Source: Neolewinella persica DSM 23188
Lineage (GTDB): Bacteria > Bacteroidota > Bacteroidia > Chitinophagales > Saprospiraceae
Assembly: GCF_000373105.1 (NCBI RefSeq)
Contig: NZ_KB890421.1
Coordinates: 88,722-152,721, forward strand
Length of the DNA stretch: 64,000 bases
Reading direction: 5' to 3'
Shown: positions 26,278 through 34,328 of the stretch, piece after piece
How positions within the stretch are numbered: the first letter of the stretch is position 1
How the letters are laid out: each line of letters starts with the position of its first letter
Translations under genes and position numbers: made by a program
The notes under the pieces: model-generated
Database searches by the model: none
Seen by the model: only the letters and a program-made list of their open reading frames with translations
What the model was told of the DNA's origin: nothing

Positions 26278-27312
26278 TTAAGCAGAAAAACCGTTGCTCA
26301 TAAGCTGCAACCGTTCAATTACGTAATCCACCATTTTATCCGTCACTCCAAGGTGGGTCGTGAAGCGTACCATCTGCGGGCCAAATGGAACGGCTTGAAT
26401 GCCTTGTCCCGCCAACGTTTCCAGGAAGTCGGTGGCCATCAGGTCACCGGCCAGATGGAAGATACAAATATTGGTTTGAGTTTCTTCCACCGATGCAACG
26501 AAGGGTAGGGGAGCGAGGGCTGCAGCGAAGCGCCGGGCGCGTGCGTTGTCTTCGGCCAGTCGGTCTACGTGATGCTCCAGGGCATAAAGGCCGGCAGCTG
26601 CGAGGTACCCGGCCTGCCGCATGCCACCCCCAATCACTTTTCGGAATCTTCTGGCCCGGTCAATCAGTTCCTTTGGCCCGAGGAGCAAACTTCCCACGGG
26701 CGCACCGAGCCCCTTACTCAGGCAGATGCTCACCGTATCAAACAGTTCTCCCCATATTTTGGGCGATTCTCCCGTTTCTACCAGCGCATTGAATAGCCTG
26801 GCTCCGTCGAGATGACAAGCCAGGCCTTCTGAACGCGCTTCCGCTACAAGGACCGTTGCTTCGTCAATGTTGTAAATAGAACCGCCACCTTTATTGCAGG
26901 TGTTCTCGATGACGAGCAGACGGCTGATTGGCAGCCAGTCATACCTGGGCTTTACCGCCGCCTTCACCTGCCCCGGGAGTAATTTACCGCGCTCTCCCCT
27001 GATCAGGTTCATACTAACGCTGGAGAGCATGGCGTATACTCCGCCTTCATATTGATAAACGTGGCTCTTCTCCTCGCAGAGTACTTCATCCAGGGCCTGG
27101 GTATGGCACTTGATCGCCAGTTGGTTGGTCATGGTGCCGGAAGGGCAGTACAGGGCAGCTTCCATGCCAAACAGTTCGGCGGCGGTGGCTTCCAGCTGAT
27201 TGACGGTGGGGTCCTGGCGGAAAACATCGTCCCCTACTTCAGCGGAGAACATGGCTTTCAACATGGCCGGTGTGGGCTGGGTGGCGGTGTCGGAGGTTAG
27301 GTTTACGGTCAT
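26278..27312 (-). CDS. ltaE: Low-specificity L-threonine aldolase
   Basis: PLP-dependent aldolase of 344 residues that splits threonine and allo-threonine to glycine and acetaldehyde. The family start VNLTSDTATQPTPAML is at the N-terminus, GDDVFRQDPTVNQLE follows, and the PLP lysine lies in ICLSKGLGAPVGS near residue 197. Length and motif order match the beta-eliminating lyase/threonine aldolase family. It shares the minus strand with msrA, but nearly 200 bases of repeats separate them. Confidence 0.9.
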   Translation of the reverse strand: MTVNLTSDTATQPTPAMLKAMFSAEVGDDVFRQDPTVNQLEATAAELFGMEAALYCPSGTMTNQLAIKCHTQALDEVLCEEKSHVYQYEGGVYAMLSSVSMNLIRGERGKLLPGQVKAAVKPRYDWLPISRLLVIENTCNKGGGSIYNIDEATVLVAEARSEGLACHLDGARLFNALVETGESPKIWGELFDTVSICLSKGLGAPVGSLLLGPKELIDRARRFRKVIGGGMRQAGYLAAAGLYALEHHVDRLAEDNARARRFAAALAPLPFVASVEETQTNICIFHLAGDLMATDFLETLAGQGIQAVPFGPQMVRFTTHLGVTDKMVDYVIERLQLMSNGFSA

Positions 27313-27344
27313 AGAAGTTGCAAGTTACAAGATTCGCTTCGCTC

Positions 27345-27500
27345 ATGTTGCAGGGGTCGCTACGCTCCGGTTACAGGCCAGTCGCTTCGCTCCTTGTTGC
27401 AGAGCGCCTGCGGCGCGTTGCAGCTACCGCACGAGGCTGCACTCCTGCAACACCTGCAACCGGAGCGTAGCGACCCTGCAACCCTTGCAACCGGAGCGCA
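27345..27500. repeat. Second dispersed repeat family, copy B and flanking GGAGCG repeats
   Basis: 27370-27424 is an inverted, about 85% identical copy of 21939-21989, including the GCGCC-TGC-GGCGC hairpin. Around it, GTTGCAGGGGTCGCTACGCT (27350 onward) and, in the other direction, CAACCGGAGCGTAGCGACC near 27457 give a further inverted pair, and a third GGAGCG unit follows near 27490. The whole gap between threonine aldolase and msrA is built from these units. Confidence 0.7.
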
Positions 27501-27504
27501 GCAA

Positions 27505-28080
27505 CTACTTCCGCAGGTGCGAAAACTGCTTCCGGAATTTACCCACCTTCGGCGAGATGACGAAGGAACAATAGCTGTTTCGGCTACCTACCTTATTGTA
27601 GTAGTCCTGGTGGTAATCCTCCGCGGCATAGAAGACCTCGTGCGGGTAAAGATGTGTTACTGCGGGAGCACCGTATAGTTCGGGTACGATGTTGGCCGTA
27701 AGGTCTTCGGTAATGGCTTTTTGTTCCTCTGTCGTGTAGAATACGGCACTTGCGTATTGCGGTCCTTTATCATTCCCCTGGCGGTTGAGTGTGGTGGGGT
27801 CGTGGGTGGCGAAGAAGACTTCGAGTATCTGCCGTGTGGTGATGATGGTTGGGTCGAAGTCTACCAAAATCACTTCAACGTGACCGCTGGTCTTGGCGCA
27901 TACGGCGTCGTAATTAGCGGTTTCCGCTGGCCCGCCGGAGTAACCGCTGACTACGCGCTTTACACCCTTCAGCTCTACGAAAACAGCTTCGGTGCACCAA
28001 AAGCAGCCGCCGCCTAAGATGATGGTTTCGTGGGTAGCGGTATTCTTAATGTCGGTAACGACTTCAGCAAAATGCGACAT
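27505..28080 (-). CDS. msrA: Peptide methionine sulfoxide reductase MsrA
   Basis: Thiol enzyme of 191 residues that reduces the S epimer of methionine sulfoxide in proteins. The catalytic GGGCFWCTEAVF motif is near residue 25, followed by the typical VSGYSGG, HVEVILVDFDP and HDPTTLNRQGND segments. Resolving cysteines near the C-terminus are few, consistent with the shorter MsrA class. Alone on the minus strand upstream of the repeat cluster. Confidence 0.93.
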   Translation of the reverse strand: MSHFAEVVTDIKNTATHETIILGGGCFWCTEAVFVELKGVKRVVSGYSGGPAETANYDAVCAKTSGHVEVILVDFDPTIITTRQILEVFFATHDPTTLNRQGNDKGPQYASAVFYTTEEQKAITEDLTANIVPELYGAPAVTHLYPHEVFYAAEDYHQDYYNKVGSRNSYCSFVISPKVGKFRKQFSHLRK

Positions 28081-28137
28081 GGCAGATAGATTTTCTTAGG
28101 AAAGGCCTTTACCACATGAATTGTTCTAAGTTAATTT

Positions 28138-28235
28138 GGGCGGGGCCGCAGGATGCAAAGTGAGAGATTAAAGAGCAGGGTCCTGCATTGGGTAACTTGC
28201 TGCTAAAACCATTTTCTGCTCCTGCGTTCGCGCCC
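28138..28235. repeat. GC-rich dispersed repeat, inverted pair (copies 8 and 9)
   Basis: GGGCGGGGCCGCAGGATGCA at 28138 (inverted orientation) and TGCTCCTGCGTTCGCGCCC at 28217-28235 (direct orientation) face each other across about 58 bases, in the divergent gap between msrA and the flavoprotein gene. Both are diverged at the TGCACC end. Confidence 0.65.
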
Positions 28236-28367
28236 AATAGACGCTGGAAGTTATGCGGCCGATCCAAGGGCCCCCATTACTCCGTATTTGTCAGCCTACA
28301 CGTGAAGGGGCAAATCGTATCCTGATTTTCTGAACACTCTTTCCTTCGTCTCCGTTATCTCCATCAC

Positions 28368-29543
28368 ATGAACCAACAATACGATTTAGTAATCATTGGC
28401 TCGGGACCTGCCGGAGCCACCGTAGGCAGATTCGCGGCAGCAGGTGGCCTTTCGGTTCTCTTGGTGGATAAAAAACAGGAACTCGGCGCGCCAATCCAGT
28501 GCTCAGGAGCTGTAAGCCGCCATGCGCTGGAAGAGGTGGGTGTTCCGCTCGACGATGAATTTATCCTGGAGCCGATCTACGGCTTTGCCATCTACGACCA
28601 GGCGGGGGCCGCCACCAAAATTGATTATCGGAAACTTAAGGAGGACGAATATGGATCGGGGCCGGGGCGTAAACCACTCGGCTACGTCGTCGATCGCCGT
28701 CGCTTTGACCGTTTCCTGATGACCCAGGCCGAACGCGCCGGCGTAGAAACCTGGTTGAAAACCGAAGGTCTCGGTTACCAGCCTACCGAGGATGGCCGCT
28801 GTGATGTTTTTCTGCGCCGATATAACGAGAAAATAACCGTCAGTACCCGAGTTCTTGTCGGTGCCGATGGCCTGATGTCACAGGTAGGCAAATGGGCCGG
28901 ACTACAAACGCACATCAAAATTACGGAACTCGCGGGTTGCCTGCAGTTCATCGTTGACAATGTCGAAACGGAAGGATTGCTAGAAATCATCACGGGACAC
29001 GAATGGGCCCCGGGCGGTTATGCCTGGGTGTTTCCCAAAGGGCATGGCTATGCGGAAATCGGCCTGGGCGTTATCCCTACAATGACAACGCACAGTGCGC
29101 AATGGCATCTAGATAAATTCATCAAACAGTCTTTTTTCAAAGAACGTTTTAAGGATAGCAGGATCCTTGAAGTACAGGGTGGCGGTGTACCGCTTGCCGC
29201 TCCGCTCAGAACGCAATATGCGGACAACCTGATCCTGGTCGGTGACGCCGCAAGGCACGTGAATCCCATCACCGGTGGCGGAATACATACAGCCCTCAGC
29301 GGCGGTAAACTTGCGGCAGAATTCTTAATCAGGCACTTGAGCACACCGGGCGTATCCTGCGCTGCGGCAGAACTGAAGGGGTATCAGGATGATTGGTTGC
29401 AGGCGCTAGGAGACAAAATGTGGAAACTCTACCACACCAAAACCAAGGTCTTTCATCAGGAGGACATCCCTACCCGCGACGCCTACCTGTACCAAACTAT
29501 GTCGGATTACTTCGACCCTAACTCCGAATACAAAAAGATATGA
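28368..29543 (+). CDS. Geranylgeranyl-reductase-like FAD flavoprotein
   Basis: Flavoprotein of 391 residues. The FAD motif VIIGSGPAGATVGRFAA is at the N-terminus, followed by GAPIQCSGAVSRHAL (the signature of geranylgeranyl reductase and related enzymes), VGADGLMSQVGKW, and the second FAD motif LVGDAARHVNPITGGGIHTA near residue 290. Family members saturate isoprenoid chains of lipids, quinones or chlorophyll, taking electrons from ferredoxin or NADPH. The last 4 bases overlap the start of a two-cluster ferredoxin gene, so ferredoxin is the likely electron donor. Lipid or isoprenoid quinone reduction is inferred; the substrate is unknown. Confidence 0.85.
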   Translation: MNQQYDLVIIGSGPAGATVGRFAAAGGLSVLLVDKKQELGAPIQCSGAVSRHALEEVGVPLDDEFILEPIYGFAIYDQAGAATKIDYRKLKEDEYGSGPGRKPLGYVVDRRRFDRFLMTQAERAGVETWLKTEGLGYQPTEDGRCDVFLRRYNEKITVSTRVLVGADGLMSQVGKWAGLQTHIKITELAGCLQFIVDNVETEGLLEIITGHEWAPGGYAWVFPKGHGYAEIGLGVIPTMTTHSAQWHLDKFIKQSFFKERFKDSRILEVQGGGVPLAAPLRTQYADNLILVGDAARHVNPITGGGIHTALSGGKLAAEFLIRHLSTPGVSCAAAELKGYQDDWLQALGDKMWKLYHTKTKVFHQEDIPTRDAYLYQTMSDYFDPNSEYKKI

Positions 29544-29758
29544 GTAAACTGCAACCCGTCATTTTCGATATTGGTTGGAATGCCTGCATCAACTGCGGCG
29601 CCTGCGTGGCTATTTGCCCGCAGGAAGCAGGGTTCATCAGTCCTTTCGACACCATTGCAGTTGACCGGGCCTGTGATATTGCCTGCTTGCTTTGTGAAAG
29701 TATTTGCCCGACGGATACCATCACGCACAAATTAGTGGAGGAAGGGGGAAAGGATTAA
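29540..29758 (+). CDS. Two-cluster [4Fe-4S] ferredoxin
   Basis: Ferredoxin of 72 residues. The first site is CINCGACVAICP; the second, CDIACLLCESICP, has one additional residue after the first cysteine, so both [4Fe-4S] clusters are complete. The ATG overlaps the flavoprotein stop (ATGA), which implies translational coupling and strongly suggests it feeds electrons to that enzyme. Confidence 0.88.
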   Translation: MSKLQPVIFDIGWNACINCGACVAICPQEAGFISPFDTIAVDRACDIACLLCESICPTDTITHKLVEEGGKD

Positions 29759-29988
29759 AACTCGTATCGGTTTCCCGGAAAAAGACGCAGCAGATAGTAT
29801 GCCATAATTGTCCTAACAGAACCACCAGTGCGTCAAGATTGAGGTTGGTGCTAGTTAGAACGCCGGCAGCGCGGTGCTGGACGACCAGCTGAAAGCCGAT
29901 CACAGCCATAGCTACGTGAGGTTTTTAGCTGGGAAGTACAGTGCCGTGATGGCAAGTTACAACTGTGCCGAACTTTGATCTTGATGCA

Positions 29989-30606
29989 CTAGTCCTTCTT
30001 CCAGAATTTCCATCCATTAGGATCTTTTCCCGCTTTGATCCGGTCTTTTCGCTTTTGCTCCCGACGGCGTTCCCGCTGCTTTTTCTTTTTGTCCTTGCGG
30101 TTGGCTATTTCTTTCTTTTTATCCCAAATATCGTTGCGGCCGGAAATGACGTACCGTACGCTTATGGCCGTTTGGGTATACAGTAATTGATTACCTCCGC
30201 TTACGTTGATGGCCGGCTTAAAGTCATACGCCAGGTTGATCTTAGCGAAGGTAGCTTCCAGGCCGATAACACCATCGATGCCGATGGGGCCGCCAATCGC
30301 CTCGCCGGTCTCTTTTTCAATTTCATTGTTCCAGCCAGCGTGTACGCCGGCACCGTAGAAAAGATTGATCCTCCGGCTGAGTAATGGCCGGTGCTGCTTA
30401 CCCAGTAGCGTGAAGCTGCCCTCATCGCGCTGAAGGCTGGACTGCAAGATCGCTTCCACCACAAAATTTTTTTGTACCTGCGGCACCCGTAGCTGGACGG
30501 TAGCTCCCCAGTCCGTACCGAGCCTGAGTCCAAGTGCGGCGTCGTAAGATTGTGCTGAAAGAAAAACAGGAAAGATCAGGAAAGCAAAAAAGAGTAGTCT
30601 GTTCAT
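29989..30606 (-). CDS. Secreted protein with beta-barrel-like body and basic tail
   Basis: Protein of 205 residues from the ATG at 30606 (MNRLLFFAFLIFPVFLSAQ is a signal peptide). The central part alternates short beta strands (LGLRLGTDWGATVQLRV, INLFYGAGVHAGWN, AISVRYVISG), as in small outer-membrane barrels. The last 45 residues are extremely basic (KKKQRERRREQKRKDRIK). The tail is odd for an outer-membrane protein and could contact LPS, peptidoglycan or nucleic acid. Family not recognised. Confidence 0.7.
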   Translation of the reverse strand: MNRLLFFAFLIFPVFLSAQSYDAALGLRLGTDWGATVQLRVPQVQKNFVVEAILQSSLQRDEGSFTLLGKQHRPLLSRRINLFYGAGVHAGWNNEIEKETGEAIGGPIGIDGVIGLEATFAKINLAYDFKPAINVSGGNQLLYTQTAISVRYVISGRNDIWDKKKEIANRKDKKKKQRERRREQKRKDRIKAGKDPNGWKFWKKD

Positions 30607-30706
30607 GCGGGTAGGAACGGCTAAAGGCACTGGTTTGTGTATAAACGGTAGGTGAAAATGCTGGTTTTTTGGAAAAACACAAGCTTTTCAATCTCCTCTG
30701 CCATAA

Positions 30707-30744
30707 AACAGCCCCGTTCCGAGGTGGAACGAGGCTGTTTTTTT
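30707..30744 (-). terminator. Bidirectional hairpin terminator
   Basis: AACAGCCCCGTTCC and GGAACGAGGCTGTT (one mismatch) enclose GAGGT. On the plus strand TTTTTTT follows, on the minus strand TTTTATGG. It lies downstream of the transaldolase gene on the minus strand. Confidence 0.75.
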
Positions 30745-30774
30745 ACTTAGCTATTGAGTGCTGAAGGCTGGTTC

Positions 30775-31434
30775 CTAATGACCAGCTGCTTTGGCGTGAT
30801 CCGCCAAAAACTTTTCAAGCCCAATATCCGTCAATGGGTGATTGAACAGGCTTTCGAAAGCGCTGAGGCCACAGGTAACTACGTCGGCACCGGCTTTGGC
30901 AGCATCGATGATGTGCTTACCGTTACGAATAGACGCAGCAAGGATCTCGGTTTCAAAACCCTGAATGGCATAGATCTCTGCAATGTCGGCGATCAACTGC
31001 ATGCCATCCCAACCGATGTCGTCGATGCGGCCAATAAAGGGACTCACGTAAGTAGCTCCGGCTTTTGCCGCCAGGATTGCCTGGCCAGCACTGAACACCA
31101 GCGTGCAGTTGGTCCGGATACCCTGAGAAGCACACCAGGCTAGAGTTTTTACACCGTCACGGATCATCGGAATCTTTACGACGATGTTATCGGCAATTTT
31201 CACCAATTCGGTGGCTTCTGCCTTCATGCCCTCGAAATCTGTACTGATGACCTCAGCGCTTACATCTCCATCGGTGATGTCACAGATCTTCTTATAGTGG
31301 GCCATTACTGCTTCGGTACCGCTAATTTTCTCCTTCGCCATCAGGCTAGGGTTAGTAGTTACACCATCCAGAATACCGAGGGATTCGGCTTCCGCAATAT
31401 CGTTCAGGTTAGCAGTATCAATGAAAAACTTCAT
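30775..31434 (-). CDS. Transaldolase / fructose-6-phosphate aldolase-like
   Basis: Short transaldolase of 219 residues (subfamily 3 / FSA size) acting in the pentose phosphate pathway. MKFFIDTANLNDI, then GVTTNPSLMAKE at the N-terminus, the Schiff-base lysine in NIVVKIPM near residue 85, TLVFSAGQAILAAKAGATYVSPF and GADVVTCG cover all family blocks. Monocistronic, with its terminator at 30707-30744. Confidence 0.92.
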   Translation of the reverse strand: MKFFIDTANLNDIAEAESLGILDGVTTNPSLMAKEKISGTEAVMAHYKKICDITDGDVSAEVISTDFEGMKAEATELVKIADNIVVKIPMIRDGVKTLAWCASQGIRTNCTLVFSAGQAILAAKAGATYVSPFIGRIDDIGWDGMQLIADIAEIYAIQGFETEILAASIRNGKHIIDAAKAGADVVTCGLSAFESLFNHPLTDIGLEKFLADHAKAAGH

Positions 31435-31510
31435 TTGGGTGGTTTTTTTAGTGAATTAGAGTGCCTGCTTGGCTTTCTCTTTCGCAAACATACAAATTGA
31501 TGCTGGGTTC

Positions 31511-31603
31511 AATCGCTTCGCTCAGGTTGCAGGGGGGCTTCCTTTTGTTCCGGGGCCGTAACAACTACAACCCCCGCAACTCTTGCAACGGGAGCGCAGC
31601 GCC
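31511..31603. repeat. Second dispersed repeat family, partial copy C
   Basis: AATCGCTTCGCTCAGGTTGCAG (31511 onward) and, inverted, TTGCAACGGGAGCGCAGCG near 31583 bracket about 50 bases. It fills the gap between the transaldolase start and the stop of the propeller gene. Confidence 0.55.
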
Positions 31604-31604
31604 C

Positions 31605-32624
31605 CTACACCCGCTTCAACCGAATAGGATAAGTCTTACCACTGTACCATTGAGGGATGAAAAGATTCCCATCCTCGTCCGGGCAGACATCATGCGGATT
31701 CATGAACGTCTGATTGTCATGAACGATTTCGGTGAAGTCTTGCTGGTTTGTCGGGCCGGAGCCTCCCGGAAGGGAGACAACGTCAAAATTGCGATCAAGG
31801 ACGGCAACCATGCCGTCGTAATGCCACCAGCTTTTGGTCACAATGACGGCGAACATGGTGAAGTCGCCAGCAATGACGGGGCGACAGATCTCCAGGCCGG
31901 GAAGCTTTCGTGTACTTAGGTGCTTTCCGCTCATGCTCCACCGTTGGAATTCTTTGTTGCCGCGGCTGGTGATCAGCAACTCTTCTTTACCCGAGCGTGC
32001 ATCGACGACTATTCCATGGCAACAATTGAAGTGCTGCGGTCCGCCAAAAACGTTTTTCAATTGCCCCTTCGGGTTGAAGTGAAAAATGAGGTTGGAGCCA
32101 TAGCCGTCAGCAACGTAGATGTCACCATTTGCTGCGATGGCAGTTTCCGTGGGTTTGAATGTTTTGCCGGCAGGAAGCTGATCTTCCGGCAAGTAAAGCT
32201 CCCTGATGATGCGGCCATTTAAGTCGAGATTGAGGACCCTTCCGTCAGCACTGTCGGTTATCCAAAAAGTCTGGGCACTTCCTTCTCCGGCCTTACTAAG
32301 GCCATGTGGCTCGGTCAGGTTAAGCTGCCAGCTGTCTAATAGCTTTCCGTCTTTATTGTAGGCAAGGACATTAAAGTCTTTGGCTACAGTGCTGCAGACT
32401 AACCGCTTACGCGTGTCGAGGACCATCTCATGGCAATGCTGGATGGGTTGATCAGTGGGGTTGAGATTCCCCCATGATTTGTCGACTTTATATTGAAAAT
32501 CACCTTGCCCGACAATCAGTTTTTCGTTGAAGGGGTGGTTAGCCCTGCCGATAAGCGGAAAAGTAGCTGAGGCTGCCCCGATCAGGCCGGCCTGCCGGAG
32601 GAATTGACGACGGGAAGAACGCAT
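31605..32624 (-). CDS. Exported NHL-type beta-propeller protein
   Basis: Protein of 339 residues with a twin-arginine-like signal (SRRQFLRQAGLIGAASA). The body shows NHL/six-bladed propeller blades such as TEPHGLSKAGEG, TETAIAANGDIYVADGYGSN and NPHDVCPDEDGNLFIPQW, similar to peptidyl-glycine lyase-like propellers. It begins directly after the stop of the cytochrome gene, so the two are co-transcribed; a redox or polymer-degrading role is possible. No catalytic residues can be assigned. Confidence 0.8.
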   Translation of the reverse strand: MRSSRRQFLRQAGLIGAASATFPLIGRANHPFNEKLIVGQGDFQYKVDKSWGNLNPTDQPIQHCHEMVLDTRKRLVCSTVAKDFNVLAYNKDGKLLDSWQLNLTEPHGLSKAGEGSAQTFWITDSADGRVLNLDLNGRIIRELYLPEDQLPAGKTFKPTETAIAANGDIYVADGYGSNLIFHFNPKGQLKNVFGGPQHFNCCHGIVVDARSGKEELLITSRGNKEFQRWSMSGKHLSTRKLPGLEICRPVIAGDFTMFAVIVTKSWWHYDGMVAVLDRNFDVVSLPGGSGPTNQQDFTEIVHDNQTFMNPHDVCPDEDGNLFIPQWYSGKTYPIRLKRV

Positions 32625-34019
32625 TTATTTGCTCGTGTTTTCAGTAACGGGAGTGAATTTGAAACCAGTATTAACATCGATCAATGGGTGTGCCTCGGCG
32701 TATGCTGTGGCAGCTTCGGAGGTGACTTTTGTTTGCCATAAATATAACCGTTTCAGGGCAGGAAAGCGCTGAAGATGGGCAAAAACAGCGTCGTCAACCT
32801 CAGTATCGTACAGGTTTAGGCTTTCGAGGTGCCTGAGTTTACTTAACTTTTCTATGGTAGCCGAGGTGAGCTTGGTCCCGTTGAGGCGTAAGCGATTCAG
32901 GTTGGAGAATTTGGCCAAAGGGGCAAGGTCATCATCGTTGAGGGGCATTCGGTCCAGGCTCAGGTAACTAACCTGCTTCGAGGCAAGCTCCGATAATTTG
33001 GCCAAAGCGGCGGCGTCTACTGTACGTCCAGGCTCGGGTTTTGCCTCTAGTGCCGGACCGCCAGGCACAAGCTCCGTCACGGCCCAGTTCAGTTTGCGTA
33101 ATTCATCAAGTTGGGCGGCGGGGATCGCGGGTGCAGTGATTTTTTCTACGAATAGCTTTGGGCTGAGGTCCAGGCCATAATTCTGTTCCAGGAGCTTTTT
33201 GATGTCCTCTGGTATGTTTTGAGGGTCCAGCAGCGAGGTGGTATCGGCGCCATTAGTAATCCAGTACTCGAGTAAACGGACTTGTGCAAAATCCCACGGA
33301 GTTCCCTGTGGGGGCATTGCTTTGGTGTTGCTCCGGGGGAGCGTGACTCGCCTTACCCATGAACTTTCGAGCGGGGCTCCGGGGCTGATGATGGCACCTC
33401 CGTCTCCGCCGGCGAACAGGAAGTGGGCTTCGTCCATCCGCAAGCCTCCGTTCTGTTTGTCTGCATTGTGGCACCGTGCGCAGGAAGCGTTGATGGCAGG
33501 GCGTAGGAAACTGGCGTAAAGGTTGATGCTGTCCGTATTGACTCGACTCCAGTCGTGGATACCACTACTGTCAGGGGCGTGCCCGGCCATTTTCTGCACG
33601 AGGGGAGGGGCGTGTTCAAAAAGGTAGCTTTCACCGTGCGTGAGGTTGCCACCCTGGTGTCCGGCCAGGCCGAGTAAGGCCGCTACGAGGATGCCGAACC
33701 CCTTGGCTGCTTTACCTCCGTTTCGTGTGACGAATACCCCTGCTACGGCTAAGGCTGCGACACTTATGCCCAACCATTTATGCCAAAACAGGGTGTCTCC
33801 ACCTCCACTTTCACCAGCTAATAACCAGCCGCAACCAGCTGCCGCCACGGCAGCAACTGCACCGACGAACCAACTGATCCTTATTGCCGGGCGTGCCTTG
33901 TCTCCCGGCCACCATTCCAATAGTGCCGCCAGTAACAAAAAGCCTATCGGCAAATGAACGAGCAGAGGATGGAATCGTCCTACAAAAAGGCTAAAATCCG
34001 CAAGGAACAGCTGTTGCAT
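32625..34019 (-). CDS. Membrane-anchored PSCyt1-type cytochrome with leucine-rich repeats
   Basis: Protein of 464 residues. Four or five membrane helices (about 10-125, starting with HPLLVHLPIGFLLLAALLEW, a DUF2231-like pattern) are followed by a planctomycete-type cytochrome c domain with one haem motif (CARCH) and a MPPQG axial-ligand segment. The C-terminus has several leucine-rich repeats (LSKLRHLESLNLYDTEVDDAV). The arrangement suggests an electron-transfer protein that faces the periplasm and binds a partner through the LRRs, probably the propeller encoded downstream. Confidence 0.85.
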   Translation of the reverse strand: MQQLFLADFSLFVGRFHPLLVHLPIGFLLLAALLEWWPGDKARPAIRISWFVGAVAAVAAAGCGWLLAGESGGGDTLFWHKWLGISVAALAVAGVFVTRNGGKAAKGFGILVAALLGLAGHQGGNLTHGESYLFEHAPPLVQKMAGHAPDSSGIHDWSRVNTDSINLYASFLRPAINASCARCHNADKQNGGLRMDEAHFLFAGGDGGAIISPGAPLESSWVRRVTLPRSNTKAMPPQGTPWDFAQVRLLEYWITNGADTTSLLDPQNIPEDIKKLLEQNYGLDLSPKLFVEKITAPAIPAAQLDELRKLNWAVTELVPGGPALEAKPEPGRTVDAAALAKLSELASKQVSYLSLDRMPLNDDDLAPLAKFSNLNRLRLNGTKLTSATIEKLSKLRHLESLNLYDTEVDDAVFAHLQRFPALKRLYLWQTKVTSEAATAYAEAHPLIDVNTGFKFTPVTENTSK

Positions 34020-34328
34020 AATCGTTTACTTTGTTTGCAAAGTATCGAAAAACCAGTAAATGGTTTGCCTGTAGTAGACCGTCGATTCAGACTTTTGGGG
34101 GCTTTAGATGTCTTATTCCCTTGCTTTTAGCCATTCCTTGCACCTGCGTCCCCGCCTAAATAACGAGAATGGCAGGAATAAAGCCATTTGACTTACGGAA
34201 ACTTAGGCCGTTTAATGTCTGTAAACTAGTTTATTGGAATAATTCGACAAGTTCAACGAAGGACCATGCAGGTCACTCAATTCTTAAAGATCCATCCAAG
34301 GGCTTGAGGGGAAACTGACGTTCGACCC
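34020..34328. other. Intergenic region with repeat copy 10 and a 12-bp palindrome
   Basis: About 310 bases between the cytochrome start and the stop of the gene at 34329, both on the minus strand. It contains TTGCACCTGCGTCCCCGCC at 34138-34156 (GC-rich repeat, direct orientation) and the perfect palindrome TAAACTAGTTTA at 34222-34233, which is also present upstream of the gene at 46816. The cytochrome promoter should lie here, but was not pinned down. Confidence 0.6.

Noticed and set aside
27313..27504. A CRISPR-like array, suggested by spaced GGAGCG/GTTGCAG units
   Set aside because: The units are in mixed orientation, differ in length, and are not separated by regular unique spacers; no cas genes are near.
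27508..27520. CCGCAGGTGCGAAA as another copy of the GC-rich dispersed repeat
   Set aside because: It matches only 9 bases and encodes the C-terminus of MsrA.
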